From Verrucomicrobiota bacterium (GTDB taxonomy: Bacteria; Verrucomicrobiota; Verrucomicrobiia; Chthoniobacterales; UBA10450), in contig QHRF01000088.1 of the NCBI GenBank assembly GCA_003220055.1, positions 19,393 to 54,400 of the forward strand: a DNA stretch of 35,008 nt. Reading direction: 5' to 3'. Shown piece after piece: positions 1 to 7,575 of the stretch. The notes below the pieces were generated by a model. It ran no database searches and was not told the origin of the DNA. It saw nothing but the letters and a program-made list of their open reading frames with translations. Within the stretch, counting starts at the first letter, position 1. Every line of letters begins with the position of its first letter. The translations under genes were made by a program, and so were the position numbers.

Positions 1-539
1 TCGATTGTCGATCTTGATAGGCAATCGGCGGCTTTGTCAGATCGCTAATTTCAAATTCGGGCGGAACATCGCCCATCACTTTTCGGAAAAATTTCGTCTG
101 CGTTTCCGAAAACGGAAAACAACGCCAGAGCGCGTACGAGTTCAGGCCGTTGTTCAGCGCCGTCCTTGAGACGGTTGAGGAAACCGAATAGACCGCCTCG
201 ATCTCGGCGAAGTGTCGCAAAAAATATAAATCGCCGACCTCGCGATCGTCTTCCACGCGAAAGCCGTCAAGATTCAGTTTAGTTGCCTCGCCTTTTTCAA
301 AAGGGTGAGGTCGATAAATCAAAGCGCGCCCGGGATAATTTTCTCGGATGTAATCGAGACCATGGTTCAGGTGTTCGATGTAAACAGCCGGTTCGAGATT
401 CTTTACCAGCAGAAAAGGCGTTCCGAAGAAAATCACGCGACGATGCCCTGCTCGCGACGACTGTCGGAGTCGATCTTCTCCGCCATTGAACTGCGCAGAG
501 AAGTCACGCAGCTCCGCAATGCTCGGAAAACGCGAAGGG
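1..539. repeat. Direct repeat, left copy (539 bp, continues beyond window)
   Basis: This stretch matches 1151-1689 base for base at a constant offset of 1150, except at positions 263-264 (GC here, AT at 1413-1414). Identity stops sharply after the GCGAAGGG ending at 539. The copy starts at the window edge, so it probably extends further left. It carries an internal fragment of the glycosyltransferase-like gene on the minus strand. Confidence 0.95.
1..539 (-). pseudogene. Internal fragment of glycosyltransferase-like gene (duplicate)
   Basis: Read on the minus strand, this copy encodes the same protein segment as residues about 157-335 of the ORF running 2156 to 1074, including the YRPHPFE motif and the SVSST motif. 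The two-base difference changes one Asp codon (GAT) to Gly (GGC). Upstream of the fragment, in its frame, there is a TAG at 544-542 and no start codon, so it cannot be expressed as the original protein. Its 3' end lies beyond the window. I read it as a non-functional by-product of a tandem duplication, or possibly an assembly artefact. Confidence 0.7.
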
Positions 540-540
540 C

Positions 541-990
541 CCTAATCCAAGCGTGCTCGAGCAGGATGTCGATTTTGTGCGCGACCGGTGGGAATTCGCC
601 GCCGTGGACGCAGCGCTCGCGCGCGGTTTGCCCGTGCTCGCAATCTGCAAGGGCATGCAGCTATTGAATGTCGCTCTCGGCGGGACACTGAAGCTCGATA
701 TTCCCGGTCACAAACTTCCCGAACAAAAAGACAACGACATCCAACCGTTGCGTTTTGAAACAAAAGCAGCGCACCGGTTCGAAAAGGTGAACAGCTCGCA
801 TCATCAAGCCATTGACACTTTGGGCCGCGGCTTTGAAATCGAGTCCTGGTGCGCAACCGACGACATCGTCGAACAAATCCGGCTCCGTAATTATCCCTTC
901 GCGCTCGGAGTCCAATACCACCCGGAGCGCGGTAAGATTTACGATTCCCTCTTCGAAGACTTCTTTGACAGAATTAACAAAATTAACTGA
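541..990 (+). pseudogene. 5'-truncated class I glutamine amidotransferase (peptidase C26, PuuD-like)
   Basis: The reading frame encodes the C-terminal part of a gamma-glutamyl-GABA-hydrolase-like class I glutamine amidotransferase, a family that hydrolyses gamma-glutamyl amides or glutamine through a Cys-His-Glu triad. The nucleophile elbow AICKGMQ and the GVQYHPE motif with catalytic His and Glu are both present, as is the conserved SSHHQAID segment. The N-terminal half of the roughly 240-residue domain is missing. The frame enters the repeated DNA at 539/540, where sequence from the opposite-strand glycosyltransferase gene takes over. A GTG at 553 could start translation, but the product would lack the first half of the fold. 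An intact copy may lie left of the window if this is a tandem duplication. The gene converges on the glycosyltransferase-like gene. Confidence 0.75.
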
Positions 991-1032
991 ATGATTTCAG
1001 AAAAGGATTCTGTCGATTCTGTTCATTCTGTC
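967..1032. repeat. Imperfect inverted repeat with iterated ATTCTGT motif
   Basis: The arm at 967-983 (GACAGAATTAACAAAAT) is complementary to 1016-1032 with two mismatches. The right side also contains three ATTCTGT heptamers at 1007, 1016 and 1025. The left arm supplies the last codons and stop of the amidotransferase frame. Its position between convergent genes would suit a bidirectional terminator or a dispersed palindromic element. Confidence 0.55.
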
Positions 1033-1073
1033 GTTTCGCTCTGCGAAGCGCCGCGTCGTCGAGAGGGTGACGA

Positions 1074-2333
1074 CTACAGTGTTGCCACTCGTTCTTTCAG
1101 ATTCACCGCTCTCTTCAACGCATTCGAGAAGCTGTTTTGTCCCGCGACCATCGATTGTCGATCTTGATAGGCAATCGGCGGCTTTGTCAGATCGCTAATT
1201 TCAAATTCGGGCGGAACATCGCCCATCACTTTTCGGAAAAATTTCGTCTGCGTTTCCGAAAACGGAAAACAACGCCAGAGCGCGTACGAGTTCAGGCCGT
1301 TGTTCAGCGCCGTCCTTGAGACGGTTGAGGAAACCGAATAGACCGCCTCGATCTCGGCGAAGTGTCGCAAAAAATATAAATCGCCGACCTCGCGATCGTC
1401 TTCCACGCGAAAATCGTCAAGATTCAGTTTAGTTGCCTCGCCTTTTTCAAAAGGGTGAGGTCGATAAATCAAAGCGCGCCCGGGATAATTTTCTCGGATG
1501 TAATCGAGACCATGGTTCAGGTGTTCGATGTAAACAGCCGGTTCGAGATTCTTTACCAGCAGAAAAGGCGTTCCGAAGAAAATCACGCGACGATGCCCTG
1601 CTCGCGACGACTGTCGGAGTCGATCTTCTCCGCCATTGAACTGCGCAGAGAAGTCACGCAGCTCCGCAATGCTCGGAAAACGCGAAGGGATAATTTGGTG
1701 TTCCGCTTGAGCGGGCAATTCGCCGCCGCTGTTGCTCATGAAAATTATCACGTCGAAGATTTCATCCAGGTCCTTTTGTAAGCGCCGGAGACGCACGCCG
1801 TCACCGCCTGGATTGATTCGCGGTTTGTAGTGGATGGTCCGTTCCACGCCGGCCAGCGGCTCTACCACGCGATTTTGCAACCATCCCGAAGTCGTGAATC
1901 GAAAACGAGCGCGATCACCGTGTCGCGTCAATTCGCCGAAAGCTTTTTGCGACGCGCACAGGATCTTGAAAACGTCCGGATGGGCGGACAGCGCAGCGTT
2001 GCCCAATCCGAGCAGACCAGCCAGGCAAAGCAAAACATCCTTCTCGGGATCGATCGGCAACGCACCAACTCCGCGCTGTCGATCCACGTTTTCGCGATAA
2101 AGCCGCGGTAGATCCTTCAATCCCCGACACGTTTTGACCTTCGGGAACGCGTGCACTTGAGCGAACTCACGGACAAACTCCTGCCAGTTCGCGTTTTCCC
2201 ACCATTACGATTCCTCTCGCAACAAATGAATGCCGCCCGGGAATCGATCGCGGAGCGCGTCCGCCGCCACCAGCGCGTTCGGCAACCGGTCCGGCCGTGA
2301 AATCACGATCCAAAGTTTTGGTTCCTGCGGCAT
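1074..2333 (-). pseudogene. Glycosyltransferase-like gene interrupted by an in-frame TAA
   Basis: The frame opens with an ATG at 2333, two bases after the queE stop, and reads MPQEPKLWIVISRPDRLPNA, a typical first Rossmann strand. At 2207-2205 it meets a TAA, then continues open in the same frame (WWENANWQEFVREF) to the stop at 1074, about 419 residues in all. The longest uninterrupted piece runs from 2156. The part after the stop carries YRPHPFE near residue 228 and SVSSTVSRTA near residue 275, counted from 2156. These resemble the HP and S-S/T motifs of bacterial sialyl/polysialyltransferase-like GT-B enzymes; that family assignment is tentative. Residues about 157-335 are duplicated at 1-539. 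Close spacing to queE suggests co-transcription. The TAA could be a genuine nonsense mutation, a sequencing error or, less likely, a readthrough site. Confidence 0.65.
1151..1689. repeat. Direct repeat, right copy
   Basis: This is the second copy of 1-539, at an offset of 1150 bases with two adjacent mismatches (1413-1414). It sits inside the glycosyltransferase-like gene and continues uninterrupted into the rest of that gene at 1690, so this is the native context. The copy at 1-539 is the displaced one at its right boundary. Confidence 0.95.
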
Positions 2334-2335
2334 CG

Positions 2336-2989
2336 CTAAACTCCGCGCGCGGTTGGCGTCCAGATAAACTTGTGCATCTGCAGTTGAAAACGGACACCAA
2401 GCTTGTCCTCAAGAATCCATTCCACGATTTGGCGGGGAGAGATTCGGCCGAAGATTGGCGAGAATAGAACGGCCCGGCAGCGTTTCGTCAGATCGAACTT
2501 GCGAACTTTGTCGCACGACCATTCGTAATCTTCGCGTGAGCCCATTACCAATTTCACCTCGTCGCGCTTCGTTAGATGGTCGATGTTCGACCAGAGATTT
2601 TTCTCCACTTCGCCGCTACCAGGCGTTTTCAAGTCCATGATCCGATGCACGCGCGGATCGACTTTTGAAATATCGTGCGCGCCGCTCGTTTCCAGCAAAA
2701 CAGTGTGGCCGGCGTCGCATAAGATCGACATCAACGGAAGGACGTTCTTTTGCAGGAGCGGCTCGCCGCCGGTGATCTCAACGAGGGGACAGTGAAGCTC
2801 TTCGACTCGATCGATAATTTCACTCAGCGACATCTTCTTGCCCTCGTAAAACGCGTATTCGGTGTCGCAATAATTGCAGCGCAAATCGCAGAAAGTGAGC
2901 CGGACAAAGACACAGCGTTCTCCGGCCCAGGTGCTCTCGCCCTGGATCGATTGATAAATCTCGTTGATCGTCAGCTTCTTTTCGTCCAT
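2336..2989 (-). CDS. queE: 7-carboxy-7-deazaguanine synthase, radical SAM enzyme
   Basis: QueE converts 6-carboxytetrahydropterin to 7-carboxy-7-deazaguanine in the queuosine pathway. The protein (217 aa, usual length for the family) starts at ATG 2989 with MDEKKLTINEIYQSIQGEST, the conserved QueE opening; the longer upstream frame would run into trpA. The radical-SAM cluster motif is TFCDLRCNYC (Cys-x3-Cys-x2-Cys) near residues 31-38, followed by the SAM-binding ITGGEPLLQ. The C-terminal half is ordinary. The gene is divergent from trpA with only 37 bases between the start codons. No other queuosine gene is nearby. The stop TAG is two bases from the ATG of the glycosyltransferase-like gene, so the two were probably an operon. 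Confidence 0.93.
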   Translation of the reverse strand: MDEKKLTINEIYQSIQGESTWAGERCVFVRLTFCDLRCNYCDTEYAFYEGKKMSLSEIIDRVEELHCPLVEITGGEPLLQKNVLPLMSILCDAGHTVLLETSGAHDISKVDPRVHRIMDLKTPGSGEVEKNLWSNIDHLTKRDEVKLVMGSREDYEWSCDKVRKFDLTKRCRAVLFSPIFGRISPRQIVEWILEDKLGVRFQLQMHKFIWTPTARGV

Positions 2990-3026
2990 TCGACTCAGGC
3001 TTAATTCTATCAGATCATCTGGTTCG

Positions 3027-3851
3027 ATGCACAACCGGATCGACGACTGTTTCGCGCGTTTATGCTCGCAAAAGCGCAAAGGGTTTATTCCCTACATTTG
3101 CGCCGGCGATCCGAGCCTCAAAAAGACAGTCGAGTTGGGTTTGGCGCTCGAAAAATCTGGGGCCGACCTTCTCGAGCTTGGCTTGCCATTTTCTGATCCG
3201 CTCGCCGACGGGATTGTGAATCAATTGGCCGCGCAACGTTCACTTGCGGCTGGCACGACTGTGCGCGGCGTTTTCGATTGCGCCCGCGAGATCCGCCGCC
3301 AGTCGCAAATTCCGATCGTTCTCTACAGTTATCTCAACCCGATCTTCCAATTCGGTGCCGAAAAGTTTCATCGCGAGGCGGAGGCAGCGGGAGTGAATGG
3401 GCTGCTCATTCTCGATCTTCCACCAGAAGAAGATCTCTTAGAACTTGACTGCTTAAAGCAGTCAAGTCCCGGAGCGCGTGTTGCGGAGCAAAACGTGATT
3501 CACATCAGGCTAATCGCCCCGACGACTCCGGCTGATCGGATGAAGGAGATCGCGAAAAGCGCAAAAGGATTTCTTTACTACGTTTCGCGCGAGGGCGTGA
3601 CTGGCGCGCGCGATTCAATTGCAACCTCGTTGCCGGAAAAAATCGCGGAGCTGAGAAAGATCTCGGATTTGCCGATCGCGGTCGGATTTGGAATTTCAAA
3701 TCCCAAGCAAGCTCGCGAAGTCGCGCAACACGCCGACGCCGTTGTGGTCGGCAGCGCGATTGTCGATCTTATCGCGAAGCACGGAGACAAACCGAAGATG
3801 GTTGAGAAGGTCAGTGCTTTCGCGCGCGATTTAGCGAAGGCGATCCACTAG
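3027..3851 (+). CDS. trpA: Tryptophan synthase alpha subunit
   Basis: TrpA cleaves indole-3-glycerol phosphate to indole and glyceraldehyde 3-phosphate and passes indole to TrpB. The 274-residue product has the conserved PYICAGDPS strand and LLELGLPFSDPLADG, giving catalytic Glu50 and Asp61 (E. coli Glu49 and Asp60). The phosphate-binding segments VGFGISNP and VVVGSAIV are also present. ATG 3027 was chosen because the start at 2964 lies inside queE and adds residues foreign to the family. Between LPPEED and LIAPTTP the protein is several residues longer than usual, and that stretch contains a perfect palindrome (3443-3467). No trpB is adjacent. The stop TAG shares the palindromic CTAG at 3848-3851 with the stop of the convergent gene. 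Confidence 0.95.
   Translation: MHNRIDDCFARLCSQKRKGFIPYICAGDPSLKKTVELGLALEKSGADLLELGLPFSDPLADGIVNQLAAQRSLAAGTTVRGVFDCAREIRRQSQIPIVLYSYLNPIFQFGAEKFHREAEAAGVNGLLILDLPPEEDLLELDCLKQSSPGARVAEQNVIHIRLIAPTTPADRMKEIAKSAKGFLYYVSREGVTGARDSIATSLPEKIAELRKISDLPIAVGFGISNPKQAREVAQHADAVVVGSAIVDLIAKHGDKPKMVEKVSAFARDLAKAIH
3443..3467. repeat. Perfect 12-bp inverted repeat inside trpA
   Basis: ACTTGACTGCTT at 3443-3454 is followed by one base and its exact reverse complement AAGCAGTCAAGT at 3456-3467. It lies in frame in trpA, encoding about residues 139-148 in a region where this TrpA is longer than typical. It looks like a palindromic element accepted within a surface loop. Confidence 0.8.
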
Positions 3852-4594
3852 ATCCCGCACTTCTGTCTGGCTTCTGCGAAGTTCGATTTCTTGCGCAGAA
3901 GTGAGGCGAGATAAGCATCGACGGCCGGAACGTCGTGGATCCGGGTAAGATTGACTGGCGTTTCGAGTCGCGAGAAGATTGCGTAGGCGATCTTGCTTCG
4001 CGGAACTTCTTTTTCGCCGTAACCGCCCGGAATATTGCTCGACCAAAAACGGACATATTCGCCGTCGGGATGATTCACCGTTCCGAGAAAGATCACCGAA
4101 TGACCGTGTTCGCTCCGACCGACATTTTGGTTCCAAAAAATTTTCATGAAATCGCCCGGCTGCGCTTGCGCGAAATCCGTAAAGTTTCTTCCGAGTCCGA
4201 GTTCGTGAAACAAGCGGCCAGTTCCGGGGCCGTTGGCGTTCCAGCGACCCCAAATCCCTTCGCCGTCGTGCTGATCGCGAATCATCAGTTGGTTCAAGGT
4301 GGCAAAGTCGAGCTGGAGCTGGCCACTGTCGCGCAAGGCTTCGATCGTTTTGATGAAGACGATATAAGTCGCGCCCGAGCAGAAACTCGGATACGGCGCG
4401 GTCGGGATGACGAAGAATTTTCCTGATTCGAAGTGCGCGGCCGATTCCAACTTAATTTTGGCGAAGTGCGAGACGGAGTACTTGCCGCCGCTCGGCATCT
4501 TTTGGACTTGCTCGAGAATTAGCGAATTGAGGCTCGCGGCGCCTGCGCCTTGCGCGATGGCCGCGACGCAAACGACCCAGATCAGCTTTCGCAT
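3848..4594 (-). CDS. Secreted NlpC/P60-like cysteine amidase/peptidase (putative)
   Basis: The 248-residue protein begins at ATG 4594 (MRKLIWVVCVAAIAQGAGAA), a clear signal peptide ending near residue 20; a TTG at 4603 is a weaker alternative start. A possible papain-like active site is Cys72 in YPSFCSGATY and His165 in SEHGHSVIFLG, preceded by QPGDFMKIFW. That Cys ... PGD ... HxxI order is typical of NlpC/P60 and CHAP domains, which cut peptidoglycan stem peptides or amide bonds. I cannot name the exact subfamily. It would act in the periplasm or outside the cell. It converges on trpA with overlapping stops and is divergent from dapF, consistent with a wall-related role beside diaminopimelate synthesis, though that link is only inference. 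Confidence 0.7.
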   Translation of the reverse strand: MRKLIWVVCVAAIAQGAGAASLNSLILEQVQKMPSGGKYSVSHFAKIKLESAAHFESGKFFVIPTAPYPSFCSGATYIVFIKTIEALRDSGQLQLDFATLNQLMIRDQHDGEGIWGRWNANGPGTGRLFHELGLGRNFTDFAQAQPGDFMKIFWNQNVGRSEHGHSVIFLGTVNHPDGEYVRFWSSNIPGGYGEKEVPRSKIAYAIFSRLETPVNLTRIHDVPAVDAYLASLLRKKSNFAEARQKCGI

Positions 4595-4632
4595 GAGCGA
4601 CAACTAAACGACAAATTTGCTCTTGGGCAACG

Positions 4633-4660
4633 TTGTCATTGAGACAGCCACCGCTACATT
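4633..4660 (+). promoter_or_regulatory. Possible sigma70-type promoter for the dapF operon
   Basis: TTGTCA at 4633-4638 and TACATT at 4655-4660 are separated by 16 bases and lie 11 bases before the dapF ATG. Transcription would start only a few bases from the start codon, giving a very short leader. This is pattern matching only. Confidence 0.3.
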
Positions 4661-4671
4661 AGATCGATATC

Positions 4672-5475
4672 ATGTTGCGATTCACTAAGATGAACGGCGC
4701 CGGGAACGATTTTGTCATGATCGACAATCGCGGAGGCAACGTGCGCTTGGAGCCGGATCAAATCGTTCGCATTTGCGATCGTCATCACGGTGTTGGCGCA
4801 GACGGAATTTTGTTGCTCGAGAAAGGCTCAAACGGCGCCGATTTCAGGATGCGCTACTACAACCGCGACGGCGGCGAAGCGGAAATGTGCGGAAACGGCG
4901 CGCGCTGTTTCGCGCGCTTCGCTAACAAAGTCGCCGGAGCACCGGCGAAAATCTCATTTCAAACGCCGGCCGGCCTGATTCGGGGAGAATTGCGCGGCGA
5001 ACTGGTCACTCTCCAACTGACCGACCCGAAAGACTTGCGACTTGGGATCGAACTTGTTGCCAATTCTGAGAAAGAACGCGTGCATTTTATCAACAGTGGC
5101 GTGCCGCACGTGGTGGTACCGGTTTCCAAAGTCGACGATGTCGATGTTCGCCGGAGAGGCGAAGCGATCCGGCGTGACAAAATGTTTGCGCCGGCTGGGG
5201 CGAATGTGAATTTTATCGAGAAGCGCGGCGCGCAGAAAATTCTCGTGCGAACATACGAGCGCGGCGTCGAAGAGGAAACGCTGGCCTGCGGAACGGGTGT
5301 CGTTGCCAGCGCCCTGATTTTTGCCGCAACGGAAAAGGTCGATGGACCAATCAGTGTGATCGTTCGCAGCGGCAGCGAACTCAGCGTCGGTTTTAAGAGG
5401 GCAGGGGATCAATTTACCAACGTGACCCTGACCGGCCCCGCAGAGTTTGCTTTTGAGGGCACGATCGACGTTTAA
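4672..5475 (+). CDS. dapF: Diaminopimelate epimerase
   Basis: DapF converts LL- to meso-diaminopimelate for lysine and peptidoglycan. The 267-residue protein opens with FTKMNGAGNDFVMIDNR, the family hallmark. The two catalytic cysteines are Cys73 (EMCGNGARC) and Cys206 (LACGTG). Its length is normal. It is the first gene of a plus-strand run dapF-dapA-dapB-folK-panB; dapA starts 11 bases after its stop. The upstream 77 bases are divergent to the secreted NlpC-like gene and hold a possible promoter. Confidence 0.96.
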   Translation: MLRFTKMNGAGNDFVMIDNRGGNVRLEPDQIVRICDRHHGVGADGILLLEKGSNGADFRMRYYNRDGGEAEMCGNGARCFARFANKVAGAPAKISFQTPAGLIRGELRGELVTLQLTDPKDLRLGIELVANSEKERVHFINSGVPHVVVPVSKVDDVDVRRRGEAIRRDKMFAPAGANVNFIEKRGAQKILVRTYERGVEEETLACGTGVVASALIFAATEKVDGPISVIVRSGSELSVGFKRAGDQFTNVTLTGPAEFAFEGTIDV

Positions 5476-5486
5476 TTTGCTAACAA

Positions 5487-6365
5487 ATGTTTCGCGGCAC
5501 TTTCACGGCAGTAGTGACCCCCTTCCGCAACGGAGACATCGATTTTGCGGCGTTCGAAAAATTAGTCGAAGCGCAGATCGCGGCCGGAATTACCGGAGTT
5601 GTCGCGGTCGGCACGACGGGCGAATCACCGACACTGACTCATGATGAGAAACACGAGGTCATTCAACGCGCGATAAAGATCGCCAACGGTGGCTGTAAGG
5701 TCATTGCCGGTGCGGGGACGAATTCTACGCGAGATTCGATTGAAGCGACGAAATTCGCCGAGAAAGCCGGCGCGGATGGCGCATTGCTCGTCGCGCCTTA
5801 CTACAACAAACCGAGCCAGGAAGGATTATTTCGACACTTCAAGGCGATCGCCGGGGCAACATCGCTGCCGGTGATGCTTTACAACATTCCTGGTCGCTGT
5901 GCGGTGGATATTGCCGCGGACACGGTTGTCAGATTGGCGGAAACGTGTCGCAATATCGTTTCGATCAAAGAAGCGAGCGGCAGCGTAGAGCGCGTCGCCG
6001 AATTGCGCCGCCGTTTACCGCAAGAGTTCACGATTTTGAGCGGCGACGATTCGTTGACCCTGCCATTCATGGCGGTGGGCGCGGTTGGGGTTGTGAGTGT
6101 GGCTTCGAATTTGTTTCCGGCGGAACTTTGTGCACTGGTTCGAGCTTGCGATTCGGGTGATTACAAATCGGCCGAAAGTTTGCATCGCAAGCTTTTCCAG
6201 GTGTTTAAAGATTTGTTTATCGAACCGAATCCGGTGCCGGCGAAAACCGCACTGGCTTGGCGCGGCGCGATGTCAGCCGAAGTCCGTTTGCCATTATGCG
6301 AAATGTCGGACGCGAACCAAACTCGCTTGCGCAAAACAGTCGAGGAATTCGAAAAAGCAAAATGA
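5487..6365 (+). CDS. dapA: 4-hydroxy-tetrahydrodipicolinate synthase
   Basis: DapA condenses pyruvate with aspartate semialdehyde, the entry to the diaminopimelate branch. The 292-residue TIM-barrel protein has the GTTGESPTL substrate loop, the YNIPGR strand with its conserved Tyr, and Schiff-base Lys161 in IVSIKEASG. Start and length match the family. The stop TGA overlaps the dapB ATG in an ATGA, so translation is probably coupled. Confidence 0.96.
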   Translation: MFRGTFTAVVTPFRNGDIDFAAFEKLVEAQIAAGITGVVAVGTTGESPTLTHDEKHEVIQRAIKIANGGCKVIAGAGTNSTRDSIEATKFAEKAGADGALLVAPYYNKPSQEGLFRHFKAIAGATSLPVMLYNIPGRCAVDIAADTVVRLAETCRNIVSIKEASGSVERVAELRRRLPQEFTILSGDDSLTLPFMAVGAVGVVSVASNLFPAELCALVRACDSGDYKSAESLHRKLFQVFKDLFIEPNPVPAKTALAWRGAMSAEVRLPLCEMSDANQTRLRKTVEEFEKAK

Positions 6366-7048
6366 AAACGTCGGTGCGCGTTGCGCTGATCGGGGCACGC
6401 GGTCGAATGGGCCAGACAATCGCCGATTTGGCCAAGGACGATCCAAAGATCGACATCGTCGCGCAATGCGATCTAGGCGACGCGATCGATCCAGCCATCA
6501 AGGATTGCGACGTCGCGATCGACTTCAGCAATTCGAGCGCGATCGACGAAATCTGTCGGACGGCTTTGCAGCACGGAAAAGCGCTCGTCATTGGCACGAC
6601 CGGGCATTCGCCGGAGCAGCGCCAATTAATTGAAGAAACGGCCGGTAAATTGCCAATTGTCTTCGCGCCGAACTTTAGCGTCGGAGTGAACGCGCTCTTT
6701 GCTCTGACCCGCCAGGTCGCGGAAATTTTCGGTTCTGAGTTCGCGCCCAAAATCACCGAGACACATCACAAGATGAAGAAAGATGCGCCAAGCGGAACGG
6801 CGAAAACGCTCCGTGAGATTTTGAAAGAGACGCAAGAAGTTCCAATCGAATCAATTCGCGAAGGCGACGTTGTCGGCGAGCATACGGTCACTTTTGCCGG
6901 ACCCGACGAACGGCTCGAACTAACCCATCGGGCCGGCAGTCGCGAAATTTTTGCGCGCGGTGCTTTGCGTGCGGCGCAATGGATCGTTGGGAAACCTGCT
7001 AGGCTTTACTCGATGCAGGACGTGCTCGGAATTACCCCGGCGAAATGA
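6362..7048 (+). CDS. dapB: 4-hydroxy-tetrahydrodipicolinate reductase
   Basis: DapB reduces the DapA product with NAD(P)H. The start at ATG 6362, overlapping the dapA stop by 4 bases, gives MKTSVRVALIGARGRMG with the dinucleotide-binding GxxGxMG motif at the very N-terminus; longer frames merely read through dapA. The catalytic segment ETHHKMKKDAPSGTA is intact. At 228 residues it is on the short side for the family, which is usually about 240-270, but no domain is missing. The stop overlaps the folK ATG (ATGA at 7045-7048). Confidence 0.96.
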   Translation: MKTSVRVALIGARGRMGQTIADLAKDDPKIDIVAQCDLGDAIDPAIKDCDVAIDFSNSSAIDEICRTALQHGKALVIGTTGHSPEQRQLIEETAGKLPIVFAPNFSVGVNALFALTRQVAEIFGSEFAPKITETHHKMKKDAPSGTAKTLREILKETQEVPIESIREGDVVGEHTVTFAGPDERLELTHRAGSREIFARGALRAAQWIVGKPARLYSMQDVLGITPAK

Positions 7049-7575
7049 GGACCGGCATCGCGCTCGGTTCGAATTTGGGCGATCGAATGGCGAATTTGCG
7101 CGCGGCGCGAAAAGCGATTGTCGATCTGGTCCGCCAGCGGACGGACTCGCCGGGGCGAGCCAATGTTAAACCGCCGATGCGGAGTTCGCCGATCTACGAA
7201 ACGGAGCCGGTAGATTGTGAGCCGGATGCGGGCAAGTTCCTAAACGCGGTTTTGGAAATCGAATACGACGGCGATCCAAGCGAGTTGCTGGAGCAGCTCG
7301 TTCGCGTCGAAGAATCGCTCGGACGCAAACGCGATCACACCAGAAACATTTCACGCAAGATCGACATCGATCTTCTTTATGCTGGTGATCTGAGCGTCGA
7401 GAACGAGCGTTTGCAGTTGCCTCATCCGCGTCTGGATCAGCGGAAATTTGTGCTTCAGCCTTTGGCCGATATCCAGCCTGATTTAACTTTACCTAACCAA
7501 ACAAAAACCGTGCGCGAGCTGCTCGCGCAGATTGAGGATTCGACTAAAGTGATCTGCTTCGCGGAGAAGTGGTAA
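7045..7575 (+). CDS. folK: 2-amino-4-hydroxy-6-hydroxymethyldihydropteridine pyrophosphokinase
   Basis: FolK transfers pyrophosphate from ATP to 6-hydroxymethyl-dihydropterin in folate synthesis. The 176-residue protein opens with IALGSNLGDRMANL, contains SSPIYETEPVD and the ATP/metal signature RNISRKIDIDLL, then LPHPRLDQRKFVLQPL, all diagnostic. It overlaps dapB by 4 bases, and its TAA shares one base with the panB ATG. Pairing with panB brings two pterin/one-carbon-linked steps into one transcript, because PanB uses methylene-tetrahydrofolate. Confidence 0.95.
   Translation: MRTGIALGSNLGDRMANLRAARKAIVDLVRQRTDSPGRANVKPPMRSSPIYETEPVDCEPDAGKFLNAVLEIEYDGDPSELLEQLVRVEESLGRKRDHTRNISRKIDIDLLYAGDLSVENERLQLPHPRLDQRKFVLQPLADIQPDLTLPNQTKTVRELLAQIEDSTKVICFAEKW

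Noticed and set aside
305-667. Plus-strand 120-aa reading frame over the left repeat
   Set aside because: It is antisense to the glycosyltransferase fragment, runs across the duplication join and has no recognisable motif.
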